Shown: positions 33,891 to 42,984, counted from the first letter of the stretch. The stretch is 64,000 nt of DNA from SHZI01 sp038214295 (GCA_038214295.1 JBBQSA010000005.1:1-64000), one strand, 5' to 3'. Notes: generated by a model from the letters alone, not told the origin. Made by a program: numbers and translations.

Positions 33891-35612
33891 TCAGCCCGTG
33901 CCGGTGCGCAATTGCAGCTTCGGCCAGCCAGTCGCGGAGCGCTCGTGCAGCAGCGCCCACGCCTCGCCGCCTGCGACCGGGCCGCCATAGTGGGCGCCGA
34001 GGGCCGCCCGGCAGCCTGCCTTACGGAGCCGGTTGGCCTGCGCCCGCGTGGCGACTCCCGAGGCGATCGCCGCCTTGCCGGCGTTCTGTGCTACAGCCAC
34101 GATAGCCTCCACGACCGCGGCCACGATCCGGTCGTCACCCATTGCTGCCGTCATCCCGGGCGCCATGATGACCTCGTCGACCGGCAGGTTCGCGAGGTCG
34201 ATGAGTGAGCAGTGGGCCGCGGAGAAATCCTTCAACCCCACGGCAATACCCAGGCTGCCCAGTTCCATGACCCTCTCGGCAAACTGCTTGCCGCCGGCCT
34301 GCATGAAGGTTTCCGGCACCTGGAAGCGCAGCAGCTCCGCAGGGACCTGCTTCTCCGCGATGCAGGTGGCCACATCGCTGACGAACCCGTCGTGTTGCCA
34401 ATGACTGCCAAATGCGGGCAGACGCACCGAGACCAGTCCGGGTCCGTCCGCTTGCCACGCTGCCAGGTCATCGCAGGCCTGGCGGATGGCCCACACGCCG
34501 GCTTCGCGGAGCCCCGCTATGTGGTCCATGCCGGGTGGCAGTCTGTCCAGCGGCAACTCGGGCTCGCCAACGGGGCAGAGCCAGATGCTCGCCTCAAAGC
34601 CCAGCAGGGCCCCGTTCAGCAGGCTCACCAGCGGTTGATACCGGAGGTTCAGCGTTTGCTGGTCGAGTGCCTGCCGCAGCTGTCGTTCCAGGTCATGGCG
34701 GACCAGCGCCTCCTTGTTGAGTTCAGCCGTGTAGAAGCGGATGTTGCCCGGCCCGGCGCGCTTGGCCTGGTACATGGCCAGGTCCGCGTTCCGGAGGAGC
34801 GTCGTCGCATCCGGGCTGTCGGGCGGAAAGAGCGTGATGCCCACGCTGGCACTCACCAAGTACATGCTGCCCAGCACCTCGAAGGGGCGCGCCAGCTCCG
34901 CCACGATCTTGGTAGCCACGATTTCCGCATCCATCCCCGTGTTTACCCGGGGGAGCACCACCGCGAACTCGTCGCCGCCCAGCCGGGCCACCGTGTCGCC
35001 GGCGCGGACGACGGCGCGGATACGGTCGGCCACGCCGCGCAGGAGCGCGTCGCCGCCCTCGTGCCCGGCCATGTCGTTGACGAACTTGAAGTTGTCCAGG
35101 TCGAGAAAGAGCAGGGCGCCCACGGCATCCTGGCGGGTGGCTGTCGAGGTTGCCCGGCGCAGCACGTCGCAGAGCTGTTGCCGGTTGGCGAGCCCCGTCA
35201 GCTGGTCGAAGGCGCTCAGGTAATGGAGGCGCCGTTCGATCTGCTTGCGCTCGACGGCGTAGCGGATGGACCGGGTGATGCCCTCGGGGGTAAACAGGCC
35301 CTTGACGAGATAGTCCTGGGCGCCCAGGCGTACCGTTTCTACTGCCAGGCCGATGCTGTCGCTGTCGCTCAGGACGATCAACGGGGTGCTGCTTTCCGTG
35401 CTGGTCAGGGCCTGTACGATTTCGCTACCGGCGGCATCGGGTAGCGACAGGTCTGCCAGCAGGACATCGAAGTGGTCGCTGGCGAGGCATTCACGGGCCG
35501 CGGCCAGGGATACCACCCGCTTGATTACGCCGCAGACCCCCGTCTCGCCCGACAGCATGGCGATGATGTCGGCAGCTTCCAGCGCATCGTCTTCTATCAG
35601 CAGTACGCGCAT
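33891..35612 (-). CDS. Response regulator with GGDEF and degenerate EAL domains
   Basis: A 573-residue cyclic-di-GMP signalling protein. Residues 1-125 are a receiver domain (MRVLLIEDD, LLADLSLPDAAG with the phosphoacceptor Asp, and LVKGLF). Then comes a GGDEF domain with FDQLTGLANR and an intact RLGGDEFAVVLP, so diguanylate cyclase activity is likely. The C-terminal EAL domain is eroded: ExLxR is EASIW, and the DDFGTGYSSL stretch reads KDFSAAHCSL, so phosphodiesterase activity is unlikely and it may act as a binding module. I chose ATG 35612 behind CGGGAG; the frame also stays open 35 codons further upstream. No partner kinase is adjacent. Confidence 0.9.
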   Translation of the reverse strand: MRVLLIEDDALEAADIIAMLSGETGVCGVIKRVVSLAAARECLASDHFDVLLADLSLPDAAGSEIVQALTSTESSTPLIVLSDSDSIGLAVETVRLGAQDYLVKGLFTPEGITRSIRYAVERKQIERRLHYLSAFDQLTGLANRQQLCDVLRRATSTATRQDAVGALLFLDLDNFKFVNDMAGHEGGDALLRGVADRIRAVVRAGDTVARLGGDEFAVVLPRVNTGMDAEIVATKIVAELARPFEVLGSMYLVSASVGITLFPPDSPDATTLLRNADLAMYQAKRAGPGNIRFYTAELNKEALVRHDLERQLRQALDQQTLNLRYQPLVSLLNGALLGFEASIWLCPVGEPELPLDRLPPGMDHIAGLREAGVWAIRQACDDLAAWQADGPGLVSVRLPAFGSHWQHDGFVSDVATCIAEKQVPAELLRFQVPETFMQAGGKQFAERVMELGSLGIAVGLKDFSAAHCSLIDLANLPVDEVIMAPGMTAAMGDDRIVAAVVEAIVAVAQNAGKAAIASGVATRAQANRLRKAGCRAALGAHYGGPVAGGEAWALLHERSATGWPKLQLRTGTG

Positions 35613-35833
35613 GTGGTCTCCCGGGTCCGGCATATTCCGGACAGCTTCACTACATAAGTTAGAAGCCGGAAGCCGCCAAAGGTTTGCACGCTGCTCGCAA
35701 ACTGTGACCCGGTTCACGGCCCGGGTGTGTAACGTGGCCCGAAAGCTGGCGAGAAGTGCGTGGCGCGTCGCAGCGCCAGTGCGATGCCGGGTATGCTGCT
35801 GGTTGGTTGCCTGGCAGAACCATCAGCCACTTT

Positions 35834-36421
35834 ATGTGGAAGCCACAAGTCCAGCCGCTGCCCGGGGGTCGCACGATCGGGGTTTCGATCAGTCGCGACT
35901 CCTCAGCCGTTTCCCTGGCAGAGGTCCTCGCACTCTGGCGTAGCAGCCCGGAGTTTCGTGACTTCTTCAACAGCCTGCTGGCGAATGCACCCTTCGCCGG
36001 GTTCCGCTGGGAAATGCCGCCGGTCACAGCGATGACTGCGGATCGCGCCTTCGAATTCGTCCTGCTCGACAGCCCGGGTCTCGGGCGGCACCCGGACCCT
36101 GATGCCTTCGCGGCGCATTTCGCCGGGCAAGACCCGGCCGGCGTCGTTGAGTTTGCAAACCTCGGCGGGGATGCGCGTCTCGTCGTGCCGGGCCCCGCAG
36201 GCTCGCCGACGGCCTGTGGGCACATCGCGGCCTTCGTGCGCGGGGCGCCGGCAGCCCAGCGGCACGCGCTGTGGCAGACCGTTGGCCTCGCGATGGAGCG
36301 TCGACTCTCGGAGCGGCCGGTGTGGCTCAGCACGGCCGGAGCCGGCGTGCCCTGGCTGCACGTGCGGCTCGACGACCGGCCGAAGTACTACGGGTATGCG
36401 CCGTATCGGGCCGTCGAGTAG
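35834..36421 (+). CDS. DUF6940-like protein of unknown function
   Basis: A 195-residue soluble protein. Conserved-looking parts are LWRSSPEFRDFFNSLLANAPF, FRWEMPPVT, FEFVLLDSPGL and the ending PWLHVRLDDRPKYYGYAPYR. I believe this matches the DUF6940 family, from memory of its C-terminal WLHxRLDxRPKYY motif; this should be checked. The start is uncertain: I took ATG 35834, although the frame opens at a GTG at 35756. No signal peptide. It converges on sodB with 11 bases between. Confidence 0.6.
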   Translation: MWKPQVQPLPGGRTIGVSISRDSSAVSLAEVLALWRSSPEFRDFFNSLLANAPFAGFRWEMPPVTAMTADRAFEFVLLDSPGLGRHPDPDAFAAHFAGQDPAGVVEFANLGGDARLVVPGPAGSPTACGHIAAFVRGAPAAQRHALWQTVGLAMERRLSERPVWLSTAGAGVPWLHVRLDDRPKYYGYAPYRAVE

Positions 36422-36432
36422 CGTTGCAGATC

Positions 36433-37026
36433 TCAGCCCAAATTCCGCGCCGCAAACTCCCAGTTGATCAACTTGTCGAGTACCGCCGTGATGTAGTCCG
36501 GGCGCTTGTTGCGGTAGTCCACGTAGTAGGCGTGCTCCCAGACGTCGATCGTGAGCAGCGGCTTCTTGCCGGCGGATTCAAGCGGCGTGCCGGCGTTGGA
36601 CGTCTGCTCCACCTGGAGCTTGCCGTTTTCCATCACCAGCCAGGCCCAGCCGCTGCCGAACTGGGTGGCGGCGGCCTTGGACAGCGCGTCCTTCAGGCTG
36701 GCCACGTCGCCGAAGTCGGACTTGATCTGGTCCAGCAGCTTGCCGGTCGGGTTGCCGCCGCCCTTGGGGCTCAGGCTCTGCCAGTAGAAGGCGTGGTTCC
36801 AGGCCTGGGCGGCGTTGTTGAAGAGGCCCCGCTGGTCCGGCTTGCCGGCGGTGGCCTTCACGATGGCTTCCAGCGTCGCGTCGGCGTGCGGCGTGCCGGC
36901 GATGGCCTTGTTGGTCTTGTCCACGTAGGCCTTGTGGTGCTTGCCGTAGTGGAAGGAAATGGTCTCAGCGGAGATGCCGGGCGCCAGGGCGCCTTCGGCG
37001 TAGGGCAGGGCGGGGAATTCAATCAT
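36433..37026 (-). CDS. sodB: Superoxide dismutase [Fe]
   Basis: A 197-residue cytoplasmic FeSOD that disproportionates superoxide. Metal ligands are His26, His78, Asp161 and His165, in FHYGKHHKAYV, NHAFYW and DVWEHAYYVDY. Gln74 in NNAAQ is the outer-sphere residue typical of the iron form, and SPKGGGNPTG is the usual loop. The ATG at 37026 lies six bases after GGAGG. Single gene, divergent from the SUMF1-fold gene at 37159. Confidence 0.95.
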   Translation of the reverse strand: MIEFPALPYAEGALAPGISAETISFHYGKHHKAYVDKTNKAIAGTPHADATLEAIVKATAGKPDQRGLFNNAAQAWNHAFYWQSLSPKGGGNPTGKLLDQIKSDFGDVASLKDALSKAAATQFGSGWAWLVMENGKLQVEQTSNAGTPLESAGKKPLLTIDVWEHAYYVDYRNKRPDYITAVLDKLINWEFAARNLG

Positions 37027-37158
37027 CACGTTACCTCCGGTTATCTCGTGTACTGATCCTGGGTGGGCCCGCGTCGGGAATGCAGGCATCAAATCACCCG
37101 GCAGAGGTCCATTATAGGCGCCAGGCGCGATTCGGAGTGTTCGCCAGGGAGACTGCCG

Positions 37159-38412
37159 GTGGGTTCGAAGTCATACGTCGTCGCGGTACTTTGCCTCGCG
37201 ACAACAGCCGCCGTCGGTGCGAGCACTGCCGCGCCTTCACCGGCGCCCGAGGGCATGGTGCTGGTCCCCGCGGGCCCGTTCATCATGGGCAACAACAACG
37301 ATTTCTACGACAACGACAACGACGAGAAGCCGCAGCACACCGTGGACCTGCCGGCCTTCTTCGTGGACCGGTACCCGGTGACCAACCAGGACTACCAGGC
37401 CTTCATGGCGGCGACCGGTCACGCGCCGCCGCGCTACTGGCCGGCAAGCGGCGGAATGCCGCCGGGCAAGGCGGATCACCCGGTCGTCGGCGTCACCTTC
37501 GCCGATGCCACGGCCTACGCCCACTGGAAGGGCCGGCGGCTGCTCACCGAGGAGGAGTGGGAGAAGACGGCGCGGGGCACCGCGGGGCTTCGCTGGCCCT
37601 GGGGCAGTGTTTTCGACGAGCGCAAGGCCAACGTCGGCACAGACACGACGACCCCGGTGCACGCGCACCCGGACGGTGCCAGTCCTTACGGTGTCTTCGA
37701 GATGGCCGGCAACGTGTGGGAATGGACCGACACCTGGTACGAGCTGTACCCGGGCAGCCCGCCCAACCGGACCGTGCAGCGTTTCACCGGCGGCAAGGTG
37801 AAGGTGGTCCGGGGCGGGTCCTATTCCAGCGATATCGGCAGCGCGCGTGGCGCCGACCGGGGCAACAAGAAAATCGACGAGCCAGGTCCGAGCCTCGGCT
37901 TCCGCACGGCGCAGGACGTGCCCGGCTACGAGAGCTACGCCGCGGCGCTTAAGGCCCGGTCCGCGGCCCGCGAGGCGCAGGCCGCTGCCGCGCTGGATAT
38001 CACGGAGTACGCCGAGCACGAGCCGGCGCGGGCGCTAGCCGCCGGGGCGGCGCGCACGCTTCAGCAGGCTGACGGCGCCTTCGACGGTCGCGACTTCGCG
38101 GCAAGCGAGCGGCAGGCCGGCGAAGCCCGCACGCAGTTCGATGCGGCCCGGGAGAAGGCCCTCGACTACAAGCGCCAGGTGATGGCGAAAAAGGCGGCCG
38201 ACACGGAGGAGCAGTTGGTGCGGCTGGAGACGGCGCTGAAGGCAGTGCCGGACGGGCTGTCGCCGGAGCAGCAGGCGCTGAAGACCGACGCGGAGGATAA
38301 CCTGCGCCGGGGTCGGGAATTCTTCGACGAGGGCGGCTGGGGTTTCGCCGGCATGCACGCCTTCATCGGCCTGCGGCAGCTCGAGAATCTCCGGAAGCTC
38401 GCCGGACCCTGA
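37159..38412 (+). CDS. Exported SUMF1-fold protein with C-terminal helical domain
   Basis: A 417-residue protein with a Sec signal peptide (SYVVAVLCLATTAAVGASTA). Residues about 30-260 form an FGE-sulfatase domain: MVLVPAGPFIMGNNND, VTNQDYQAFM, RRLLTEEEWEKTARG, GVFEMAGNVWEWTDTWY and VVRGGSYSSD. There is no catalytic Cys in the RGGSY region, so it is not a formylglycine-generating enzyme. The final 130 residues are Ala/Glu/Lys-rich helices resembling a coiled coil. The GTG start follows AGGGAG at seven bases. It is the second SUMF1-type gene in the window; the other (7055-8338) lacks this tail. Confidence 0.8.
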   Translation: MGSKSYVVAVLCLATTAAVGASTAAPSPAPEGMVLVPAGPFIMGNNNDFYDNDNDEKPQHTVDLPAFFVDRYPVTNQDYQAFMAATGHAPPRYWPASGGMPPGKADHPVVGVTFADATAYAHWKGRRLLTEEEWEKTARGTAGLRWPWGSVFDERKANVGTDTTTPVHAHPDGASPYGVFEMAGNVWEWTDTWYELYPGSPPNRTVQRFTGGKVKVVRGGSYSSDIGSARGADRGNKKIDEPGPSLGFRTAQDVPGYESYAAALKARSAAREAQAAAALDITEYAEHEPARALAAGAARTLQQADGAFDGRDFAASERQAGEARTQFDAAREKALDYKRQVMAKKAADTEEQLVRLETALKAVPDGLSPEQQALKTDAEDNLRRGREFFDEGGWGFAGMHAFIGLRQLENLRKLAGP

Positions 38413-38440
38413 GGGCGCAGCGGCGCGCTGTCTCGCCGGG

Positions 38441-39841
38441 CTACGCCGGCTTCGCCGCTGCCGTCGGGCTGTCCGGTCGCGGCTTCAGCGAGAAGCCCAG
38501 CATGATCATCACGGCCGCCACGATCGCCAGGCCGGCGAAGGCCGCCTGGTAGCCCGGGGCGCCACTGCCCACGGACGCGGCAACCGTGCCGACGAAAGCG
38601 GCGCCGAGCAGGCGTCCGGCGGACGTGAAGTTGCTGAGCAGGCCCTGGGCCGCGCCGCGCTCCGCGGGCAGGCTGTTGTCGAGCACCACGAGCCGCAGAG
38701 GGGCGCCCAGCACGCCGCCGAGGCCCGCGCTGCCAAGCACGCTGGCGACGATGAAGGTGGCCACGGTGATGTGGGCGAGGCCAAAGGTGGCGAGGCTCAG
38801 CGTGACGAGGGACAGGCTGACCGTCACGATGAGTCGGGTGCTGATCAGGTTGACGAGGCGGCCCGAAATGGGTGAGGCGATGGTGGCGGCGATGACCCCC
38901 GGCAGCAGTAGCCAGGAGGCCGTGCTCGGGGAGACGCCGGTCGCGGCGATGGCGAGCGCCGGGTAAAAGGAGCCGCCGGACTGGATCGCGCCAATGCCCG
39001 TGCCGATCAGCGACGCGGTGACCACGGGCCGGGCCTTGAACAGTCCCGGCCGGATGACGGGGTCCACGGCGCGCTTCTCGATTCGCCAGAAGACCGGTGT
39101 CATGACCAGGACCACCGCCAGGGCCGCGAGGAACTTGCCCGACACCAGGCTCGCCGCGAGGGCCTCGGTGTCCAGGCTGTCCACGGCGAAGACGAGCGCG
39201 GTCAGCAGCACGGCCAGGGCCGCGATGCCGGCCACGTCGAGGCGCTTGCGGGTGGCGCCGCTCCTGCCGGGCAGCAGCAGGAGTGCGCCGGCCAGGAGTG
39301 CAGCGGCGATCGGCAGGTTCACGAGGAACAGCCAGTGCCAGCCGTAGGGCAGCAGCACCCCACCCATCACCGGGCCGATGAGGAAGGCGAGGCCAAACAC
39401 CGTGCCGAGCACGCCGAGCGCGGGGCCCCGTTCAGCACGGGGCAGCGTGTTGCCGATGACAGCGGCGGCAATCGGGAAGATGCCGCCGGCGCCGAAGCCC
39501 TGCAGCGATCGCCCCAGGTAGAGGAAGGCTGGCTCGCCGGCCACGACCAGCAGCAGCGAGCCGCAGGCAAAGAGGGTGATGCTGACGATGTACGCAACCC
39601 GCGGGCCCACCCGGTCGCTGAATTTGGCGAGCACCGGCGTGCCGATCATCTGGCACAGCACGTAGGCGTTGAAGAGCACCGAGAGCTGCCGCGTCGTCAT
39701 GCCGAAGTCGGCCTGGATGGCGGGCAGCGCCGGTCCGATGATCGCCAGGTCGAGGGCTCCCATCAGGACGCCGGTAAACAGGAGCGGGAGCAAGGCGCGG
39801 GAGGTCTTTGATTCTGATTGGATTTGCAACAGGGCTTCCAC
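38441..39841 (-). CDS. MFS transporter, multidrug-efflux (DHA) type
   Basis: A 466-residue major facilitator protein with 12-14 helices. Helix 1 carries LMGALDLAIIGPALPAIQADFG with the family motif D1, the loop after helix 2 reads LAKFSDRVGPR (motif A), helix 5 has LGTVFGLAFLIGPVMGGVLL (motif C of drug:H+ antiporters). Likely exports small organic compounds; substrate unknown. The start is uncertain: I took the GTG at 39841 because it gives a normal short cytoplasmic N-terminus, but its ribosome binding site is poor. It lies divergent from the next gene. Confidence 0.85.
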   Translation of the reverse strand: MEALLQIQSESKTSRALLPLLFTGVLMGALDLAIIGPALPAIQADFGMTTRQLSVLFNAYVLCQMIGTPVLAKFSDRVGPRVAYIVSITLFACGSLLLVVAGEPAFLYLGRSLQGFGAGGIFPIAAAVIGNTLPRAERGPALGVLGTVFGLAFLIGPVMGGVLLPYGWHWLFLVNLPIAAALLAGALLLLPGRSGATRKRLDVAGIAALAVLLTALVFAVDSLDTEALAASLVSGKFLAALAVVLVMTPVFWRIEKRAVDPVIRPGLFKARPVVTASLIGTGIGAIQSGGSFYPALAIAATGVSPSTASWLLLPGVIAATIASPISGRLVNLISTRLIVTVSLSLVTLSLATFGLAHITVATFIVASVLGSAGLGGVLGAPLRLVVLDNSLPAERGAAQGLLSNFTSAGRLLGAAFVGTVAASVGSGAPGYQAAFAGLAIVAAVMIMLGFSLKPRPDSPTAAAKPA

Positions 39842-39889
39842 GTTTGATGTCAGGGTAGTTCGCCGGCGCCGCGCCGTCGGATCCGGTCG

Positions 39890-39895
39890 TATACT
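39890..39895 (+). promoter_or_regulatory. Putative -10 element
   Basis: TATACT 59 bases before the GTG start of the Pro-rich lipoprotein gene, in the divergent intergenic region with the MFS gene. Confidence 0.35.
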
Positions 39896-39954
39896 GGCAG
39901 AACAGCGGCGATTCCTGCGCCGCTGATTGCACTGCCTGCAGAGGGTCAGTCGCC

Positions 39955-40686
39955 GTGAATCGAACATTCGTCCTTTCCGGCCTGGTCAGCATCCTGCTGA
40001 GCGCCGGCTGCGTACCGGCGAAGCAGGCCACGGAGCCCGGGGCAGCCCGCGCAGGGCCGGAGGCGGTGGATCGGCGGGACGTCGAGCCGCCGGCCTCGCC
40101 GCCGCCGACCTCGACAGAGGCCGTCGCACCGGCACTGCCTGCAGTGGTGGCCGCGCCGAAGCGACCCCCGTCTGCCGCACCGCTGTCGTCCCCGGCCGTG
40201 ACCGCCCCCCAGGTCACTCCACGCGTTCCGCCGCCCGTGCCGTCCAAACCCACCCCCGCCGTCGCGGCGGCATCGGCACTGCCCCCTCCGGCAGCCGCCC
40301 GCCCCGCCCCGCCACCTCCGACGCCCGTGTCACCGACCACCGTGTCCCCGGCGCCCAGGCCGGCACCCGCCCCGTCGCTGAACCTGTCGTCCCTCGAGGC
40401 CCGGCTGCGGGAAACGAAGGCGATCGGCGTCTTCACCAAGATTGCGCTGAAGAACCAGGTGGATGATCTTCTCCAGAAGTTCCGGCTGCACTACAAGGGA
40501 CAGAAGAAGGCATCCATGCCGGAGCTCCGGCAGTCCTACGAGCTGCTGCTGATGAAGGTGCTTGCCGTCCTCCAGGACGGCGACCCGTCGCTGGCCAGGG
40601 CCATCGTGGCCTCCCGGGAGTCGATCTGGGGCATCCTTGCGGACCCGCAGAAGTTTTCAGAAAACAACCTGATGGCAGGAGTGTGA
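39955..40686 (+). CDS. Lipoprotein with long Pro/Ala linker
   Basis: A 243-residue lipoprotein (SGLVSILLSAGCVPA). Residues about 25-143 are a Pro/Ala/Thr-rich linker with no fold, followed by a helical C-terminal domain of about 100 residues (LEARLRETKAIGVFTKIALKNQVDDLLQKF). The design, a lipid anchor with a long stalk and a small helical head, suits reach across the periplasm or through peptidoglycan. Family not recognised. The next gene overlaps it by four bases, so the two are probably coupled. Confidence 0.65.
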   Translation: MNRTFVLSGLVSILLSAGCVPAKQATEPGAARAGPEAVDRRDVEPPASPPPTSTEAVAPALPAVVAAPKRPPSAAPLSSPAVTAPQVTPRVPPPVPSKPTPAVAAASALPPPAAARPAPPPPTPVSPTTVSPAPRPAPAPSLNLSSLEARLRETKAIGVFTKIALKNQVDDLLQKFRLHYKGQKKASMPELRQSYELLLMKVLAVLQDGDPSLARAIVASRESIWGILADPQKFSENNLMAGV

Positions 40687-40967
40687 GCGTAGTGAGGCAT
40701 GCAACCCGTTGGACGGCCGTCATTGCCGGCGTCAGCCTGTGTTTGGGTTTGGGCGCCGGACTTGCCCGGGCGGCGGACCCCGTGGCTGACGAGGCCGCGG
40801 TGGCTAAGGACCTGACCGCCGTGATCGCGCTCCAGAGCCTGCCCTGCGGACAGGTTCTCCGCGCGGCGAAGCAGGGGGACAACGACTACCTGGCCACCTG
40901 CCAGGACGGCAACCGCTACCGGGTGACGGTAAACCCGGAAGGCCGGGTCGTCGTCACAAAGCAGTAG
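40683..40967 (+). CDS. Small exported protein of unknown function
   Basis: A 94-residue protein with a signal peptide (AVIAGVSLCLGLGAGLARAAD). The mature part of about 60 residues has two cysteines (LPCGQVL, ATCQDG), likely a disulfide, and ends in beta strands NRYRVTVNPEGRVVVTKQ. The GTG start overlaps the stop of the preceding gene (GTGA); a second GTG three codons later is also possible. Function unknown; co-transcribed with the Pro-rich lipoprotein. Confidence 0.6.
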   Translation: MSVVRHATRWTAVIAGVSLCLGLGAGLARAADPVADEAAVAKDLTAVIALQSLPCGQVLRAAKQGDNDYLATCQDGNRYRVTVNPEGRVVVTKQ

Positions 40968-40976
40968 CTGGCGCGC

Positions 40977-41987
40977 CTAGCGCAACGCCGGCGCCACCCG
41001 TTCGCCGATCAGCCGGATAGCGTCCGCTGGGTCGTCGTGCACGCGGAGGGCGATCTCCGTGAGGCCCGCTGCGGCGAAGCCCTTCAGGGTCTCGATGGCC
41101 GGCTGGAGCTGGTCCAGTCCGCCCGCGAAGGAGATATTGCGGATCATCTTTGTCACCAGGTCGGGCGGCACGTTCTCTATCACGTCCGTACCCCGCAGGA
41201 AGGCATTGAGAAAATCCTTCTCGTGGGTACGCATGACCTGGAGTTCGTCGGCGGCGAGGAACGGCGCGAAGTACTGGTCGCCAAGCCAGCCCCGCAGCAT
41301 GAGTTCCCGCCGGGCCTCGCGCATGGAGGCCTCCGCATCGGCCTTGATGTGCCAGGCCCAGAAGTTGCTGATGCGGAAATCCCGGGGCGAGCGGCCCGCG
41401 GCCTTCAGGTCCGCGTGGGTCGCGGTGATGAAGTCCTTCATCAACGGCACGACGAAGTCGCTGGTGATCAGCCCGTCGGCGAGGGAGGTAGCGAGCTTGC
41501 GCGTCTGCGGGTGGTTGGAGCCGAAGTAGACCAGTGGCGGCTTGTCCGTGTGCCACTTCGGGCGGTAGCCGTACACCTTGTAGATCTCGCCGGTGTAATT
41601 CATCGTCTTGTCCGGCGACGCGCCCTTCAGGATCTCCAGGCACTCCCGCGAACTCCGGATCATCCGTTCACGCTTCTTGCCCATGGCCTGGGACACGGCG
41701 CCGCCGCCGCCAACCATCAGCATCGCGCGGCCACCGCTCAGCTCGTTGAGGGAGAACAGCAAGTTCGCCATCTTCAGCGGGTGCAGCTCCGCCGGGCTGA
41801 CCGCCATCGGTCCGAGGCGGATCCGGGACGACTGGTGGGCCAGCAGGGACAGGGTGAAGAAGGGATCCCGGGACCAGCCGTAGTTGCTGGCCCAGACGCC
41901 CCGCAGGCCGTAGCGCTCGGCCATCAGGCCAAGTTCCGCCGCCTCCCGGGGCGAGGCGAACTCGTTGAGGATGATGTCGATTTCCAT
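40977..41987 (-). CDS. LLM-class flavin-dependent oxidoreductase
   Basis: A 336-residue luciferase-like monooxygenase fold enzyme (FMN or F420 dependent TIM barrel). Typical parts: MEIDIILNEFASPREAAELG, RYGLRGVWASNYGWSRDPF, RIRLGPMAVSPAELHPLKMA, GRAMLMVGGGGAV and a C-terminal EIALRVHDDPADAIRLIGERV. The substrate is unknown. The ATG at 41987 leaves a usual N-terminus; one seven codons earlier is possible. It is transcribed away from the RCC-reductase-like gene with about 160 bases between starts, so the two could share control. Confidence 0.8.
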   Translation of the reverse strand: MEIDIILNEFASPREAAELGLMAERYGLRGVWASNYGWSRDPFFTLSLLAHQSSRIRLGPMAVSPAELHPLKMANLLFSLNELSGGRAMLMVGGGGAVSQAMGKKRERMIRSSRECLEILKGASPDKTMNYTGEIYKVYGYRPKWHTDKPPLVYFGSNHPQTRKLATSLADGLITSDFVVPLMKDFITATHADLKAAGRSPRDFRISNFWAWHIKADAEASMREARRELMLRGWLGDQYFAPFLAADELQVMRTHEKDFLNAFLRGTDVIENVPPDLVTKMIRNISFAGGLDQLQPAIETLKGFAAAGLTEIALRVHDDPADAIRLIGERVAPALR

Positions 41988-42147
41988 GGCCGGGGAGTAT
42001 CCCACCAATCGGCGGCCGGGCGAGGGCGCCCTGACCGGCCATTGGATAGACTGTCAGGATGAGCCGATGTACCCCGGGCGCCGTGGCAAGGTGGCGACCC
42101 GGCAGAACCACTCCAGAAGATCCACTCCAGCAGAGAAGGGCTACCGC

Positions 42148-42984
42148 GTGAACCAGGCAAGCAGCAAGCAGAGCGACGTCAAGACCATCCACGAGTTTCT
42201 GGCCGACAACCCCAATATCGACGTCTCCCGCCAGTGGGAGCGCTGCTGGGACATCCACGGCCGGATCGCGGACCGGATCATCAAGCACTTCGACGCGAAG
42301 CTGCACCCGATTTCCCAGGGAGCCGAGTACTACACCTCGCCGGACAAGCAGATGGAGGGCGCGTTCTTCGGCTACACCGCGAAGGACGTGGACTGGTTCG
42401 TGCGCTCGTGGCTCGGCAACCGGAAGGCCAGCATCATCGACATGAACATCAACGTGGTCCTGGGCCAGGAAACCCAGGTGCCCAACCTCATGATCATCTT
42501 TGGCACGGTGCCGAACCTGCTCTTCTACGCGGATTACGTGCCGCGCGTGGACTTGAAGGTGAACGAGGACTACGTGAACCGCTACTACAGCGGCGACGTG
42601 AACAAGGACTACCTGGAGTTCCGCAAGAACACCGACTACGTCTGGTCCGCGAGCCACGGCCCGGTCATCCGCGCCATGCAGTCGCCGGTGTGCTCCAGCT
42701 ATATCACCGCGCTGACCGACGAGCACATCGACCAGTGCGAGGCCTATCTCACGCGCTTTGTCGACCGGTGGTTCAAGATGTACGACGAGGCCCCGCGCCT
42801 GCCGGCCGACAAGCGGGCTGCCCAGCAGGCCTACGACTTCGCCTACCGGGAGTACACCAACCGGTCCGACCCGATGAACGTCCTCGCGGAACGCGTCTTC
42901 GGCAAGGAGCAGGCCCAGTTCATGCTGGACCGGCGTGGCGGCAAGGTGCAGATGGAGGCCGACCGGGGCAAGTGGCAGCGCTGA
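42148..42984 (+). CDS. Red chlorophyll catabolite reductase-like protein
   Basis: A 278-residue protein that resembles plant red chlorophyll catabolite reductase (RCCR), a member of the ferredoxin-dependent bilin reductase superfamily. The resemblance is clearest in the middle: TQVPNLMIIFGTVPNLLFY, YVPRVDLKVNEDYVNRYY and SPVCSSYITALTD, against the plant pattern PNFLIELI, PPRKDLVLHPDYL and SP-S. Length also agrees. A tetrapyrrole or other conjugated substrate is possible, but no chlorophyll genes are nearby. The GTG at 42148 follows GAAGGG at seven bases. No signal peptide. It converges on the FeoB-associated gene. Confidence 0.65.
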   Translation: MNQASSKQSDVKTIHEFLADNPNIDVSRQWERCWDIHGRIADRIIKHFDAKLHPISQGAEYYTSPDKQMEGAFFGYTAKDVDWFVRSWLGNRKASIIDMNINVVLGQETQVPNLMIIFGTVPNLLFYADYVPRVDLKVNEDYVNRYYSGDVNKDYLEFRKNTDYVWSASHGPVIRAMQSPVCSSYITALTDEHIDQCEAYLTRFVDRWFKMYDEAPRLPADKRAAQQAYDFAYREYTNRSDPMNVLAERVFGKEQAQFMLDRRGGKVQMEADRGKWQR

